This document shows, piece by piece, positions 43,307-52,016 of a stretch of 64,000 bases of DNA (position 1 is its first letter; each line of letters begins with the position of its first letter). This stretch comes from Variovorax ginsengisoli (GTDB lineage: Bacteria; Pseudomonadota; Gammaproteobacteria; Burkholderiales; Burkholderiaceae_C): NCBI RefSeq assembly GCF_030486595.1, contig NZ_JAUJZH010000014.1, forward strand, positions 124,001 through 188,000, in the 5' to 3' direction. The position numbers and the translations under genes are program-made. The notes under the pieces are model-generated. The model was not told the DNA's origin and searched no databases. It worked only from the letters and a program-made list of their open reading frames with translations.

Positions 43307-44083
43307 TCAAAAGACGGGAGGCCGCTTGGCGAGGAAGGCGGCGATGCCTTCGCGATGCTCGGCGGTGTCGGCGTAATCGTAGGCGGTCGCCAGCAGCGGC
43401 GCGACACCCGCCTGGGCGCCGGCTTGCCGCAGGGCGGCGAAGGTGGCCTTGTTGAGGCGCGCCGCCGCGGGCGCCAGCGCGGCAATGCGATTCGCGTGGG
43501 CCAGCACCTCGGCCCGGAGCTCGGCATCGGGCAGCACGCGCAGCAGGAAGCCGGCGTCGCGCAGGCGCTCGGCGCCGTGCACGCTGGCCGCCAGCAGCAT
43601 GTCGCGCGCCAGCACGTCGCCGATCGCGCCCTGCACCAGCGCCGCCTCGCGCGGCGCCATCGGAAAACCGAGCTTGGCGATCGGGGCGCCAAACTTCGCC
43701 GATTCGCCGGCCAGCCGGATGTCGCAGCAGCTCGCGATCTCGAGCCCGGCGCCCATGCAGGCGCCCTCGATGCACGCAACCAGCGGCAGTTCGCAGGCCA
43801 GCATGGCGGCCAGCGCCGCCCAGACCTCGTCCTCGTGGAAGGCGCGCAGCTGCTCGACCTCGAAGCGGAACGAGGGGTATTCGGAGATGTCGCCGCCGGC
43901 GCAGAAGGCGCCGCCCTCCCCACCGACGACCACGCAGCGAAGCGCTGGCTGGTGCGCAAGACGCTCGAACACCTCGCGCAGCTCGCGCCACATGGCACGC
44001 GTCATGGCATTCAGGCGGCCGCTGTTCGCCAGGGTCACGAAGGCCAGCGGGCCCTCCGTGCGCAGCCCTACCGAAGACGTCAT
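43307..44083 (-). CDS. Enoyl-CoA hydratase/isomerase-family protein
   Basis: A 258-residue crotonase-fold protein. The oxyanion-hole segments GAFCAGGDISEY and ACMGAGLEIASCCDIRLAGESAKFGAP are present. The first hydratase glutamate (in LEIAS) is kept, but the second, normally in a PE pair after FGQ, is replaced (FGAPIAKLGF), so a plain syn-hydration of enoyl-CoA is doubtful. It overlaps the tctC-like stop by four bases and sits in the malonate cluster. Its substrate may be a malonyl- or methylmalonyl-CoA derivative, which is only a guess. Confidence 0.82.
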   Translation of the reverse strand: MTSSVGLRTEGPLAFVTLANSGRLNAMTRAMWRELREVFERLAHQPALRCVVVGGEGGAFCAGGDISEYPSFRFEVEQLRAFHEDEVWAALAAMLACELPLVACIEGACMGAGLEIASCCDIRLAGESAKFGAPIAKLGFPMAPREAALVQGAIGDVLARDMLLAASVHGAERLRDAGFLLRVLPDAELRAEVLAHANRIAALAPAAARLNKATFAALRQAGAQAGVAPLLATAYDYADTAEHREGIAAFLAKRPPVF

Positions 44084-45069
44084 TCCAGCTTCGCCCCCGA
44101 AGCCTTGACCACCGCCGCCCAGCGCTTGATCTCCGCATTCACGAAAGCGGCGTAGGCGGCGTTGGTGACGTTCGGGATCTCCGAACCGTTGCTGGCCCAG
44201 ATCGTCTTCAGTTCGTCGCTGGCGAGCGCCTTCTTCATGTCGTCGACGATCCGGGCCTGCACCTCCGCCGGCGTGCCCTTGGGTGCCCAGAGTCCGTACC
44301 AGGTCGTCACGGTGTAGTCGGGCAAGCCCACCTCGGCGGCGCAGGGCACGTCGGGGAAGGCCGGATTGCGCTTGCTGCCGGCCACCATCAGCGCCTTGAT
44401 CCGGCCGGCCTTGATGTGCTGGGCCGACGAGCCGAGGCCGTCGAACATCACGTCGACGTTGCCGGCGATCAGGTCCTGCAGCGCCGGTCCGGCGCCTCGA
44501 TAGGGAATGTGCGTGATGAAAGTGCCGGTCTGCAGCTTGAACAGCTCGCCCGCCAGGTGGTGCGAGGTGCCGGCGCCGGCCGAGGCGTAGTTGAGCTTGC
44601 CCGGGTTCTGCTTGGCATTGGCGACGAAGGCCTTGAGCGTGGTCTCGGTGACCCGCTTCGGATTCACCACCACCACCTGCGGCACGTTGGCCAGCAGCAG
44701 CAGCGGCACGAAATCCTTTTCGAGGTCGTAGTCGAGCTTGGGGTAGATCGACGGCGCGATCGCGTGATGCACCGCGCCCATGAAGAGCGTGTAGCCGTCC
44801 GGCGCCGCCTTGGCCGCGATGCTGGCCCCCACCGTGCCGCCGGCGCCGCCGCGGTTGTCGATCACCAGCGTCTGGCCGGTGAGCTTGGTGAACTGCGCCG
44901 ACAGCGGCCGCGCGAAGGCGTCGGTGCCGCCGCCGGCCGGGAACGGCACGATCATCGTCACCGGCCGGGTCGGCCAGGGCGACTGGGCGCGTACGCCGGC
45001 CGCCGCCATCGCGGCGCTCGCCGCCGCCGCCAGGCGCAGCACGTCCCGCCGTTGAAAGCCTGAGGTCAT
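44080..45069 (-). CDS. Tripartite tricarboxylate transporter substrate-binding protein (Bug/TctC family)
   Basis: A 329-residue periplasmic binding protein. The N-terminus FQRRDVLRLAAAASAAMAAAGVRAQ has a twin-arginine-like signal. WPTRPVTMIVPFPAGGGTDAFARPL, DNRGGAGGTVGASIAAKA and YGLWAPKGTPAEV are Bug-family blocks. No TctA/TctB membrane genes lie nearby, so it works with a distant permease or as a sensor. Position suggests malonate or a similar dicarboxylate as ligand. ATGA overlap links it to the hydratase-like gene. Confidence 0.9.
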   Translation of the reverse strand: MTSGFQRRDVLRLAAAASAAMAAAGVRAQSPWPTRPVTMIVPFPAGGGTDAFARPLSAQFTKLTGQTLVIDNRGGAGGTVGASIAAKAAPDGYTLFMGAVHHAIAPSIYPKLDYDLEKDFVPLLLLANVPQVVVVNPKRVTETTLKAFVANAKQNPGKLNYASAGAGTSHHLAGELFKLQTGTFITHIPYRGAGPALQDLIAGNVDVMFDGLGSSAQHIKAGRIKALMVAGSKRNPAFPDVPCAAEVGLPDYTVTTWYGLWAPKGTPAEVQARIVDDMKKALASDELKTIWASNGSEIPNVTNAAYAAFVNAEIKRWAAVVKASGAKLE

Positions 45070-45147
45070 CGGTTGTCTCCTGTTGTGGTTTGGCTGTCTT
45101 GCGCCGGGGCCCGAGGCGCGTCGGGTTGGAAGGACCCCAATGCTCTC

Positions 45148-46605
45148 TCAACCCTTGAGGAACAAGTCGTCGATGCCGCCCGAGACAGCCACCTTGCCCT
45201 GGGCGAGCCAGGCGCGGTGCTTGTCGAGCCGCTTGAGATCGTAGAGGTAATTGACCATCAGGCCGTAGGACTGCCTGAGGCCTTTGGGCGACGGGTCGCC
45301 GCCCCAATTGAGCCGCTCCACCCGCGCCCCGTTGCCGAGATGGAAGCGCGCCACCGGATCGACCGGCTTGCCGTCGGCCGTGGCCCGTCCGAGGTATTCG
45401 GCCGCCGCCTGCAGCAGCAGCTGCCGCACCGGTGAGCGGGCATCGAGCGCCAGCGCCTCGTCGGCCGCGGCGAGGAAACGCTCGCCGGTCGGCGGCAGCG
45501 AGCCCACGGCACGCCCCAGTTCGGCGGCCCGCTTCTCGTCCAGCCGCGCGACGATCTCGTCGGCCTTCTTCGGCAGCCAGCCGCGAAAGCCGGGGATCGG
45601 CGACAAGGTCGCGAAGACCTTCAGCCGCGGCAGTTCGTCCTGCAGCGTCTCGACCACGCGCTTGATCAGCGAATCGCCGAAACTCACGCCCTTGAGCCCG
45701 GCTTGCGTGTTGCTGATCGAATAGAAGATCGCGGTCGTCGCCTTGTCCGGCCTGACCACCGCGGCCGCCTCGTCGAGCAGCGGCACGATGCCCTCGCTGA
45801 TGTGATCGACCAGCGCCACCTCGACGAAGATCAGCGGCGTGTTGGGCAGCCGCGGATGGAAGAAGCCGTAGCAGCGGCGATCGCTGTCGAGCCGGTTCTT
45901 GACGTCGGCCCAGCTCTTGATGTCGTGCACCGCCTCGTACTGGATGAGCTTTTCGATCAGCGAGGCCGGCGAGTCCCAGCTGATGCGCCGCAGGTCGAGG
46001 AAAGCCATGTCGAACCAGGTCGAGAACAGGTGCTCGAGCTCGGCCTCGAGCGGCAGCAGCCGGCGGTCGCCCTTCAGGTGCGGCAGCAGCTCGGCGCGCA
46101 GGTCGACCAGGAAGCGCATGCCGTCGGGATCGATCGCGAAGCGCTGCAGCAGCCGCGCGCGCGGCGACGCCAGGGCGCGCCGAAGTCCGATCTCGGCCTG
46201 GCCTTCGTCCGGCGTGCCGACCGCGGCCTCGTGCCGGTCGCGCGCCGTGCTGAGCTTCTGCACATCAGGCGCGAAGCGCTCGCTCATCAGCAGCCAGATG
46301 TCGCGCCGCTCGTCGAGCTCGCGGGCGCCATACCACTGCACCACGGCATGGGCGCGGCGACCGGCCTCGACCTCGCTGATCTGCGGGTCGACCACCGACT
46401 GCAGTTCGACCAGCGCGTTGCGCAGGGCCCGCGGCGCCAGCGCCTCGCCGGGACGGCGCAAGGTCGCCTCGAGCCGCTCGCCGAGCGGGCGCGGCCCCAC
46501 GGCCCGCTTCCCCCTGGTCGAATCGGTGGCCGCCTTGGTGCCATCGGGCGCATGGCCCGGGCGCAGCAGGGAAACCCCGCGTGTGATCCAGTCGCCGGCA
46601 TTCAT
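45148..46605 (-). CDS. matA: Malonyl-CoA decarboxylase
   Basis: A 485-residue malonyl-CoA decarboxylase giving acetyl-CoA and CO2. An N-terminal helical domain is followed by the acyltransferase-like catalytic domain with HPRLPNTPLIFVEVALV, FYSISNTQAGLKGVSFGDSLIKRV (catalytic Ser region), FATLSPIPGFRGWL and the C-terminal FHLGNGARVERLNWGGD and QSYGLMVNYLYDL (His/Tyr region). All blocks match the eukaryotic and rhizobial MCD family. Its ATG overlaps the stop of the GntR gene (ATGA), so regulator and enzyme are coupled. Confidence 0.93.
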   Translation of the reverse strand: MNAGDWITRGVSLLRPGHAPDGTKAATDSTRGKRAVGPRPLGERLEATLRRPGEALAPRALRNALVELQSVVDPQISEVEAGRRAHAVVQWYGARELDERRDIWLLMSERFAPDVQKLSTARDRHEAAVGTPDEGQAEIGLRRALASPRARLLQRFAIDPDGMRFLVDLRAELLPHLKGDRRLLPLEAELEHLFSTWFDMAFLDLRRISWDSPASLIEKLIQYEAVHDIKSWADVKNRLDSDRRCYGFFHPRLPNTPLIFVEVALVDHISEGIVPLLDEAAAVVRPDKATTAIFYSISNTQAGLKGVSFGDSLIKRVVETLQDELPRLKVFATLSPIPGFRGWLPKKADEIVARLDEKRAAELGRAVGSLPPTGERFLAAADEALALDARSPVRQLLLQAAAEYLGRATADGKPVDPVARFHLGNGARVERLNWGGDPSPKGLRQSYGLMVNYLYDLKRLDKHRAWLAQGKVAVSGGIDDLFLKG

Positions 46606-47270
46606 GAGATGAGCTTCGCTTTCTGTTGCAGCGCGACCGCCCGCAGGGCCTCGCGCTGGCGGTTCAGGTGGGTCCGCATCGCGGCCTCGGCGCCGTCGCT
46701 GTCGCGGGCCTTGAGGGCGGCGAACACCGCGAGATGTTCGGACAGGCTCTGCTCGAGCCGTCCCGGCGCATGCAGCTGCTGCTGCCGCGCCAGCTTGAGG
46801 ATCTTGCGCAGGTCGCCGATCACCTGCGCCAGCCAGCGGTTGTCGGCCAGCATGATGATCGCCTCGTGGATCGCGAAATTGGTCGCGTAGTAATCGTTGA
46901 TGCGGCGTGCCCGCGCGTGCTTCGCGAGCCGGTCGTGGAGCGCTTCGAGCGCGGCGAGATCGTCGTCGCTGGCATGGCGCGCGGCCTCCCAGGCACAGCG
47001 GCCTTCGAGCAGCGCGATCACCGGGAAGATCTCGTCGAGGTCGCGCTGCGTGACCTCGGCGACGAAGCAGCCCCGGCGCGGCTCGTGCCGCAGCAGCCCT
47101 TCGGCGGTCAGCACCTTGAGCGCCTCGCGCAAGGGCGTGCGCGAGATCTGCAGGCGCTCGCACACCGACGCCTCGTCGATGAAAGCGCCCGGCACCAGCA
47201 CGCCGCCGAAGATCTCTTCGCGCAAGGTGGCGGCGACTTCGTCGTGCAGGGAGTTCTGGACCAGGCGCAT
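46602..47270 (-). CDS. matR: GntR-family (FadR/FCD) regulator of the malonate cluster
   Basis: A 222-residue regulator. The winged helix (about 8-72) has EEIFGGVLVPGAFIDEASVCERLQISRTPLREALKVL, and the FCD effector domain (about 80-210) carries possible metal/ligand His and Asp residues (HDRLAKH, NFAIHEAI). As first gene of matR-matA-tctC-ech-matB it most likely represses the cluster until malonate binds. A perfect 16-base palindrome lies 12 bases before its start codon. The symbol is assigned from context. Confidence 0.85.
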   Translation of the reverse strand: MRLVQNSLHDEVAATLREEIFGGVLVPGAFIDEASVCERLQISRTPLREALKVLTAEGLLRHEPRRGCFVAEVTQRDLDEIFPVIALLEGRCAWEAARHASDDDLAALEALHDRLAKHARARRINDYYATNFAIHEAIIMLADNRWLAQVIGDLRKILKLARQQQLHAPGRLEQSLSEHLAVFAALKARDSDGAEAAMRTHLNRQREALRAVALQQKAKLIS

Positions 47271-47278
47271 GGGCGGCT

Positions 47279-47302
47279 CTCGTAATTACGCGTAATTATG
47301 AG
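47279..47302. promoter_or_regulatory. Palindrome, candidate MatR operator
   Basis: TAATTACGCGTAATTA (47283-47298) is a perfect 16-base palindrome. With one mismatched pair (47282/47299) it extends to 24 bases through CTC/GAG. It is AT-rich in a GC-rich surrounding and ends nine bases before the GntR start codon, so bound repressor would block the ribosome/promoter region. Confidence 0.7.
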
Positions 47303-47327
47303 AATGCAGCCGCCAACGCGCAACGCC

Positions 47328-47356
47328 CCGGGGCCTCGGGAGATACCCGGCCCCGG
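47328..47356 (-). terminator. Hairpin downstream of lgt
   Basis: CCGGGGCC and GGCCCCGG (perfect 8-bp stem, with an inner GGG/CCC) begin 11 bases after the lgt stop on the minus strand. No T-tract follows, so it may reduce read-through into matR without being a classical terminator. Confidence 0.5.
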
Positions 47357-47366
47357 CGGCCGCCGC

Positions 47367-48194
47367 TCAGCCCCTGAGGGCTCCGGCCACCGGCGCCGGA
47401 CGGGCGCTGGCATAGAGCCAGAGGCCGAAGGCGATCATCGGCACGCAAAGCCACTGCCCCATGCTCATGTTGAGCGCCAGCAGGCCGAGGAAGTCGTCGG
47501 GCTCGCGGAAGTATTCGGCGATGAAGCGCATCAGGCCGTAGCCGATCAGGAACACCGCCGACACCCGCCGCTCGCCGCGGTCCTTGCGGGCGTAGAGCCA
47601 CAGCAGCACGAACAGCAGCAGGCCCTCGAGCAGGAACTGGTAGACCTGCGAGGGGTGGCGCGGCAGCATCGAGCCGCTCTGCGGAAACACCATGCCCCAA
47701 GGCAATTCGGGGTTGCTGAAGCGGCCCCAGAGCTCGCCGTTGATGAAGTTGCCCACCCGCCCCGCGGCCAGGCCCGTGGGCACGCAGGGCGCCACGAAGT
47801 CCATCACCTGCCAGAACGGCCGGGCGCGCGAGCGCGAGAACCAGACCATCGAGGCGATCACGCCGAGCAGCCCGCCGTGGAAGCTCATGCCGCCCTGCCA
47901 GACGAAGAAGATCTCGAGCGGATGGGTGAGGTAGTAGCCCGGCTTGTAGAACAGGCAGTAGCCGAGCCGGCCACCGACGATCACGCCCATCACGCCGAGG
48001 AACAGGATGTCCTCGACATCCTTGCGGGTCCAGGCGCCGGGGCCGGTGATCGAGCGGAAGGGCTCGTGCCCGAGCCGGCGCGTGCCGAGGAAAAAGAACA
48101 GCGCGAAGGCCGCCAGGTAGGTCAGGCCATACCAGTGGATGGCGACCGGTCCGAGCTGCAGGGCGATGGGGTTGATCTGCGGGTACATGAGCAT
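47367..48194 (-). CDS. lgt: Phosphatidylglycerol-prolipoprotein diacylglyceryl transferase
   Basis: A 275-residue inner-membrane enzyme that adds diacylglycerol to the lipobox Cys of prolipoproteins. About seven TM helices are visible. IHWYGLTYL, GGRLGYCLFY, GGMSFHGGLLGV, and the Lgt signature GRVGNFINGELWGR with HPSQVYQFLLEG are intact. ATG 48194 gives MLMYPQINPIALQLGP, the normal family N-terminus; an upstream in-frame start adds 21 unrelated residues. It is divergent from bacterioferritin. Confidence 0.95.
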   Translation of the reverse strand: MLMYPQINPIALQLGPVAIHWYGLTYLAAFALFFFLGTRRLGHEPFRSITGPGAWTRKDVEDILFLGVMGVIVGGRLGYCLFYKPGYYLTHPLEIFFVWQGGMSFHGGLLGVIASMVWFSRSRARPFWQVMDFVAPCVPTGLAAGRVGNFINGELWGRFSNPELPWGMVFPQSGSMLPRHPSQVYQFLLEGLLLFVLLWLYARKDRGERRVSAVFLIGYGLMRFIAEYFREPDDFLGLLALNMSMGQWLCVPMIAFGLWLYASARPAPVAGALRG

Positions 48195-48331
48195 GGGACA
48201 GATTGTGCCGTCCCGATGCGAACGCTTCTGAGACACAGGCCCATGCAGACCGCGCAAACGGGGACATCTTCCCCGGCGACCCGGTTCGACACGATACTCG
48301 GGTCTTCACCTAGAACAACAAGGCGAGCCCC

Positions 48332-48802
48332 ATGCAGGGAAACCCACAGGTCATCGACTACTTCAAGCAACTGGTGCGCGGCGAACTCGCCGCCCGCGAC
48401 CAGTACTTCATCCATTCCCGCATCTACGAGGACCAGGGCTTCGTCAAGCTCTACACCCGCCTCGACCACGAGATGCAGGAGGAAACCCAGCACGCCGACG
48501 CGCTGATCCGCCGCATCCTGCTGCTCGGCGGCCTGCCGGACATGCGTCCGAAGGAATTCACGCCCGGCCAGACCGTGCCCGAGATGCTGCAGAAAGACCT
48601 GGACACCGAATACGAGGTGCGCGAGGCGCTCAAGCAGGGCATGGCGCTGTGCGAAAGCGTCGGCGACTATGTCAGCCGCGACCTGCTGCTCGCCCAGCTG
48701 AAAGACACCGAGGAAGACCACGCCTACTGGCTCGAGAAGCAACTCGGCCTGATCGACAAGGTCGGACTCGAGAACTACCTCCAGACCCAGTCGCAAGCCT
48801 GA
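48332..48802 (+). CDS. bfr: Bacterioferritin
   Basis: A 156-residue ferritin-like subunit of the 24-mer iron store with haem at the dimer interface. Ferroxidase ligands are in RGELAARDQYFIHSRIYED (Glu18), HEMQEETQHADALIRR (Glu51 and His54, with Met52 as haem ligand), and the third and fourth helices (DLDTEYEVREAL, DTEEDHAYWLEKQL). It is convergent with the downstream LysR gene (six bases between stops). Confidence 0.95.
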   Translation: MQGNPQVIDYFKQLVRGELAARDQYFIHSRIYEDQGFVKLYTRLDHEMQEETQHADALIRRILLLGGLPDMRPKEFTPGQTVPEMLQKDLDTEYEVREALKQGMALCESVGDYVSRDLLLAQLKDTEEDHAYWLEKQLGLIDKVGLENYLQTQSQA

Positions 48803-48808
48803 GGGCGC

Positions 48809-49747
48809 TCAGCCGCCCTCCTCCATTCGCTCGCGCACGAAGCCGACGAATCGGTCCAGCGCCGGGTGCGCGTCGCCTTCCAGCCACACCAGGCTGGTCT
48901 CGCACAGGGGAACCGCCGGCTGTTTCCTGCCGCGCGCACCGGTCCTGTCGGGCGTGCGGTAGACCACCCCGGTGCGGCGGAACTGCATCACGCTCTCGGG
49001 AACCCAGGCGAGGCCGAGGCCGGCCGACACCAGGTTGACGATGGTCTGCATCTGGATCGCTTCCTGCGCCACCACGGGCAGCCGCCCGGCCGCGTGGTAG
49101 AGCCCGAAGACCGCGTCATGCAGCGAAGGCGCGATGCGGCGCGGAAAGATCACCAGCGGCTCGCCCAGCACCGCTGCCCACGGCAACTGCGGCGCCGCGG
49201 CCAGCGGATGGTGCTCGGGCAGCGCCAGCACCAGCGGCTCGACAGCTACCCGCAGGTGGCTGAGCCCCGGCGGCGCGAAGCCCGGAGAGTGCAGCATCAG
49301 GCCGGCATCGATGTCGCCCCGCTGCAGATCCCGCAGCTGCACGTCGCCGGTGGCCTCGACCAGTTCGAGCACCACCTGCGGACTGTGCTCGCGAAAGGCT
49401 CGCACCCAGCCCGGCAGCTGGTCGAAGCCGATGGTCGAGACGAAGGCCAGCCGGACCCGCCCGACCTCTCCGGCCGCCGCCGCGCGGGCCCGCGACGGCA
49501 GGGCCTGGGCGCGCGCCAGCAGCTCGCGCACCTCCGGCAGCAGCGCCTCGCCGGCCGGCGTCAGCGCCACCCGGCGCCGGGTGCGGTCGAACAGCAGCAC
49601 CCCGAGCGTGCGCTCGAGCTGGGCGATGGCCTGGGTGACCGGCGGCTGGGTCATGTGCAGCCGCAGCGCGGCCCGGCCGAAGTGCAGTTCCTCGGCAACG
49701 GCCACGAACTGGCGCCAGGCGCGCAAATCGATCGGTGCTTCTTTCAT
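48809..49747 (-). CDS. LysR-type regulator divergent from ilvD
   Basis: A 312-residue LysR regulator with HTH AALRLHMTQPPVTQAIAQLERTLGVLLFDRTRRRVALTPAG and a full effector-binding domain (VGRVRLAFVSTIGFDQLPGWVRAF...). The divergent layout with ilvD and two inverted repeats in the 97-base gap suggest it controls ilvD and itself. The related group includes regulators of aromatic and branched-chain amino acid genes; effector unknown. Confidence 0.88.
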   Translation of the reverse strand: MKEAPIDLRAWRQFVAVAEELHFGRAALRLHMTQPPVTQAIAQLERTLGVLLFDRTRRRVALTPAGEALLPEVRELLARAQALPSRARAAAAGEVGRVRLAFVSTIGFDQLPGWVRAFREHSPQVVLELVEATGDVQLRDLQRGDIDAGLMLHSPGFAPPGLSHLRVAVEPLVLALPEHHPLAAAPQLPWAAVLGEPLVIFPRRIAPSLHDAVFGLYHAAGRLPVVAQEAIQMQTIVNLVSAGLGLAWVPESVMQFRRTGVVYRTPDRTGARGRKQPAVPLCETSLVWLEGDAHPALDRFVGFVRERMEEGG

Positions 49748-49793
49748 ATGCGAAGCATATCAATAGCACCGACAAATAGGATTGGAACCAATC
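49746..49793. promoter_or_regulatory. Two inverted repeats in the LysR/ilvD divergent region
   Basis: ATATGC-GAA-GCATAT (49746-49760) overlaps the LysR start codon, and GATTGG-AA-CCAATC (49780-49793) lies 52 bases before the ilvD start. Their centres are 33-34 bases apart, about three helical turns, so two dimers of a LysR tetramer could bind on one DNA face. Confidence 0.55.
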
Positions 49794-49844
49794 AATCAAT
49801 CGTCCGATACTTGGCGTCCCCCGATCACGAACGCGAGAACCACG

Positions 49845-51539
49845 ATGGACACGAAACCGATCCAGATCAACCGCCGCAGCGCCAACATCGTCGAAGGCAA
49901 GAGCCGGGCGCCGAATCGCTCGATGTTCTACGCCATGGGCTACCAGGAAGGCGACTTCAAGAAGCCGATGGTCGGCGTCGCCAACGGCCACAGCACCATC
50001 ACGCCCTGCAACTCGGGCCTGCAGAGGCTGGCCGATGCGGCCATCGAGGGCATCGAGGAAGCCGGCGGCAACGCGCAGGTGTTCGGCACCCCGACCATCT
50101 CCGACGGCATGGCGATGGGCACCGAAGGCATGAAGTACTCGCTGGTCAGCCGCGAAGTGATTTCCGACTGCATCGAGACCTGTGTCGGCGGCCAGTGGAT
50201 GGACGGCGTGCTGGTGGTCGGCGGCTGCGACAAGAACATGCCCGGCGGCCTGATGGGCATGCTGCGCGCCAACGTGCCGGCGATCTACGTCTACGGCGGC
50301 ACCATCCTGCCGGGCCGGTACAAGGGCCAGGACCTCAACATCGTGAGCGTGTTCGAGGCGGTCGGCCAGAACGCCGCCGGCAACCTCAGCGACGAGGACC
50401 TGCGCGAGATCGAGATGCGCGCGATCCCCGGCACCGGCTCCTGCGGCGGCATGTACACGGCCAACACCATGAGTTCGGCCTTCGAGGCGCTGGGCATCTC
50501 GCTGCCCTATTCGTCGACCATGGCCAATCCGCACGATGAAAAGGCCAACTCGGCCAAGGAGTCGGCCAAGGTCCTGATCGAGGCGATCAAGAAGGACATC
50601 AAGCCGCGCGACATCGTCACCAAGAAGGCGATCGAGAACGCAGTGGCCGTCATCATGGCCACCGGCGGCTCGACCAACGCGGTGCTGCACTTCCTGGCGA
50701 TCGCCCACGCGGCCGGCGTCGACTGGTCGATCGACGACTTCGAACGCATGCGCAAGAAAGTGCCGGTGCTCTGCGACCTGAAGCCCAGCGGCAAGTACCT
50801 GGCGGTCGACCTGCACAAGGCCGGCGGCATCCCGCAGGTCATGAAGGTGCTGCTGAACGCCGGCCTGCTGCACGGCGACTGCCTGACGATCAGCGGCCAG
50901 ACCATCGCCGAAGTGCTGAAGGACGTGCCCGACCAGCCGCGCGCCGACCAGGATGTGATCCGCCCGATCGGCAACCCGATGTACGCCGAGGGCCACCTCG
51001 CGATCCTGAAGGGCAACCTGTCGCCCGAAGGCGCGGTGGCCAAGATCACCGGGCTCAAGAACCCGGTCATCACCGGCCCGGCGCGGGTCTTCGACGACGA
51101 GCAGTCGGCCCTGCAGGCGATCCTCGACGGCAAGATCAAGGCCGGCGACGTCATGGTGCTGCGCTACCTGGGTCCCAAGGGCGGTCCGGGCATGCCCGAG
51201 ATGCTGGCGCCCACGGGCGCTCTGATCGGCGCCGGCCTGGGCGAAAGCGTCGGCCTCATCACCGACGGCCGCTTCTCGGGCGGCACCTGGGGCATGGTGG
51301 TCGGTCACGTGGCGCCCGAAGCGGCGGCCGGCGGCACCATCGCCTTCGTCAACGAAGGCGACTCGATCACCATCGACGCCCATGAACTGAAGCTCGAACT
51401 CAATGTGCCGGAAGCCGAGATCGCCAAGCGGCGCGAAGGCTGGAAGGCACCGGCGCCGCGCTACACGCGGGGCGTGCAGGCGAAGTTCGCCTTCAATGCC
51501 TCGAGCGCGAGCTCAGGCGCGGTGCTCGACAAGTACTAA
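49845..51539 (+). CDS. ilvD: Dihydroxy-acid dehydratase
   Basis: A 564-residue Fe-S dehydratase of valine and isoleucine synthesis. Cys ligands are in GGCDKNMPG (Cys of about 128) and GTGSCGGMYTANTM; the C-terminal active site is GLITDGRFSGGTWGMVVGHVAPEA. Length and the short N-terminus favour the [2Fe-2S] type. The ATG at 49845 gives MDTKPIQINRRSANIVEGKSR, a normal start; an upstream ATG at 49782 lies within the regulatory repeats and was rejected. Confidence 0.96.
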   Translation: MDTKPIQINRRSANIVEGKSRAPNRSMFYAMGYQEGDFKKPMVGVANGHSTITPCNSGLQRLADAAIEGIEEAGGNAQVFGTPTISDGMAMGTEGMKYSLVSREVISDCIETCVGGQWMDGVLVVGGCDKNMPGGLMGMLRANVPAIYVYGGTILPGRYKGQDLNIVSVFEAVGQNAAGNLSDEDLREIEMRAIPGTGSCGGMYTANTMSSAFEALGISLPYSSTMANPHDEKANSAKESAKVLIEAIKKDIKPRDIVTKKAIENAVAVIMATGGSTNAVLHFLAIAHAAGVDWSIDDFERMRKKVPVLCDLKPSGKYLAVDLHKAGGIPQVMKVLLNAGLLHGDCLTISGQTIAEVLKDVPDQPRADQDVIRPIGNPMYAEGHLAILKGNLSPEGAVAKITGLKNPVITGPARVFDDEQSALQAILDGKIKAGDVMVLRYLGPKGGPGMPEMLAPTGALIGAGLGESVGLITDGRFSGGTWGMVVGHVAPEAAAGGTIAFVNEGDSITIDAHELKLELNVPEAEIAKRREGWKAPAPRYTRGVQAKFAFNASSASSGAVLDKY

Positions 51540-51668
51540 GCTCGCCCCCAGGTTGCCCGGCACTGCGTGTCCGGGCGCCCACCCCCTACCGGGGGCAACA
51601 CCAGCGGCCCGGCAAAGCCGGTTCCGCGGTGTTTCTGGTGAAGAGCGCGCTAGAGGCGCCTGGGCTGC

Positions 51669-51923
51669 TCAGCGCCGCTTGCGATTCGAGCGGCTGGTGA
51701 GCATGCCGAGATTGCTGCGCTGGCGGTCGATGCGGTCCTGGCGCCGCTGGTTCTCTTTTTCGACCACCTTGCGCTTGGTGTAGCCCGAGGCATCGGCCCA
51801 GGCCCACCACGCGATCGCGAGCGCGAACGGAATCAGCACGACCCACCAGCTCCAGGTGGCGACGAAGCCGATCTCGAAAAACTTGAGCGCCACACCCAGC
51901 AGGCCCAGCATCAGGAACCACAT
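51669..51923 (-). CDS. Small Trp-rich membrane protein (TIGR04438 type)
   Basis: 84 residues from ATG 51921-51923. MWFLMLGLLGVALKFFEIG starts the protein, followed by WSWWVVLIPFALAIAWWAWADASGYTKRK, two TM segments with a run of Trp, and a basic cytoplasmic tail (QRRQDRIDRQRSNLGM). This pattern matches the TIGR04438 Trp-rich family, known from betaproteobacteria and of unknown function. A longer start at 51971 adds 16 polar residues and is less likely. Confidence 0.8.
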   Translation of the reverse strand: MWFLMLGLLGVALKFFEIGFVATWSWWVVLIPFALAIAWWAWADASGYTKRKVVEKENQRRQDRIDRQRSNLGMLTSRSNRKRR

Positions 51924-52016
51924 CGCGAACTTCTCCGTTGAGTCAGGGACACGCCGGCCAAGACGGTCCACCGCCCTGCCTACAATCGCGTTGATACGAC
52001 TTTAACGCACCCACGC

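Noticed and set aside
51540..51668. GC-rich dyads between ilvD and the Trp-rich gene as a terminator
   Set aside because: CCCCC-TAC-CGGGGG and an imperfect AACACC/GGTGTT stem exist, but no T-tract follows on either strand, so support is too weak to list.
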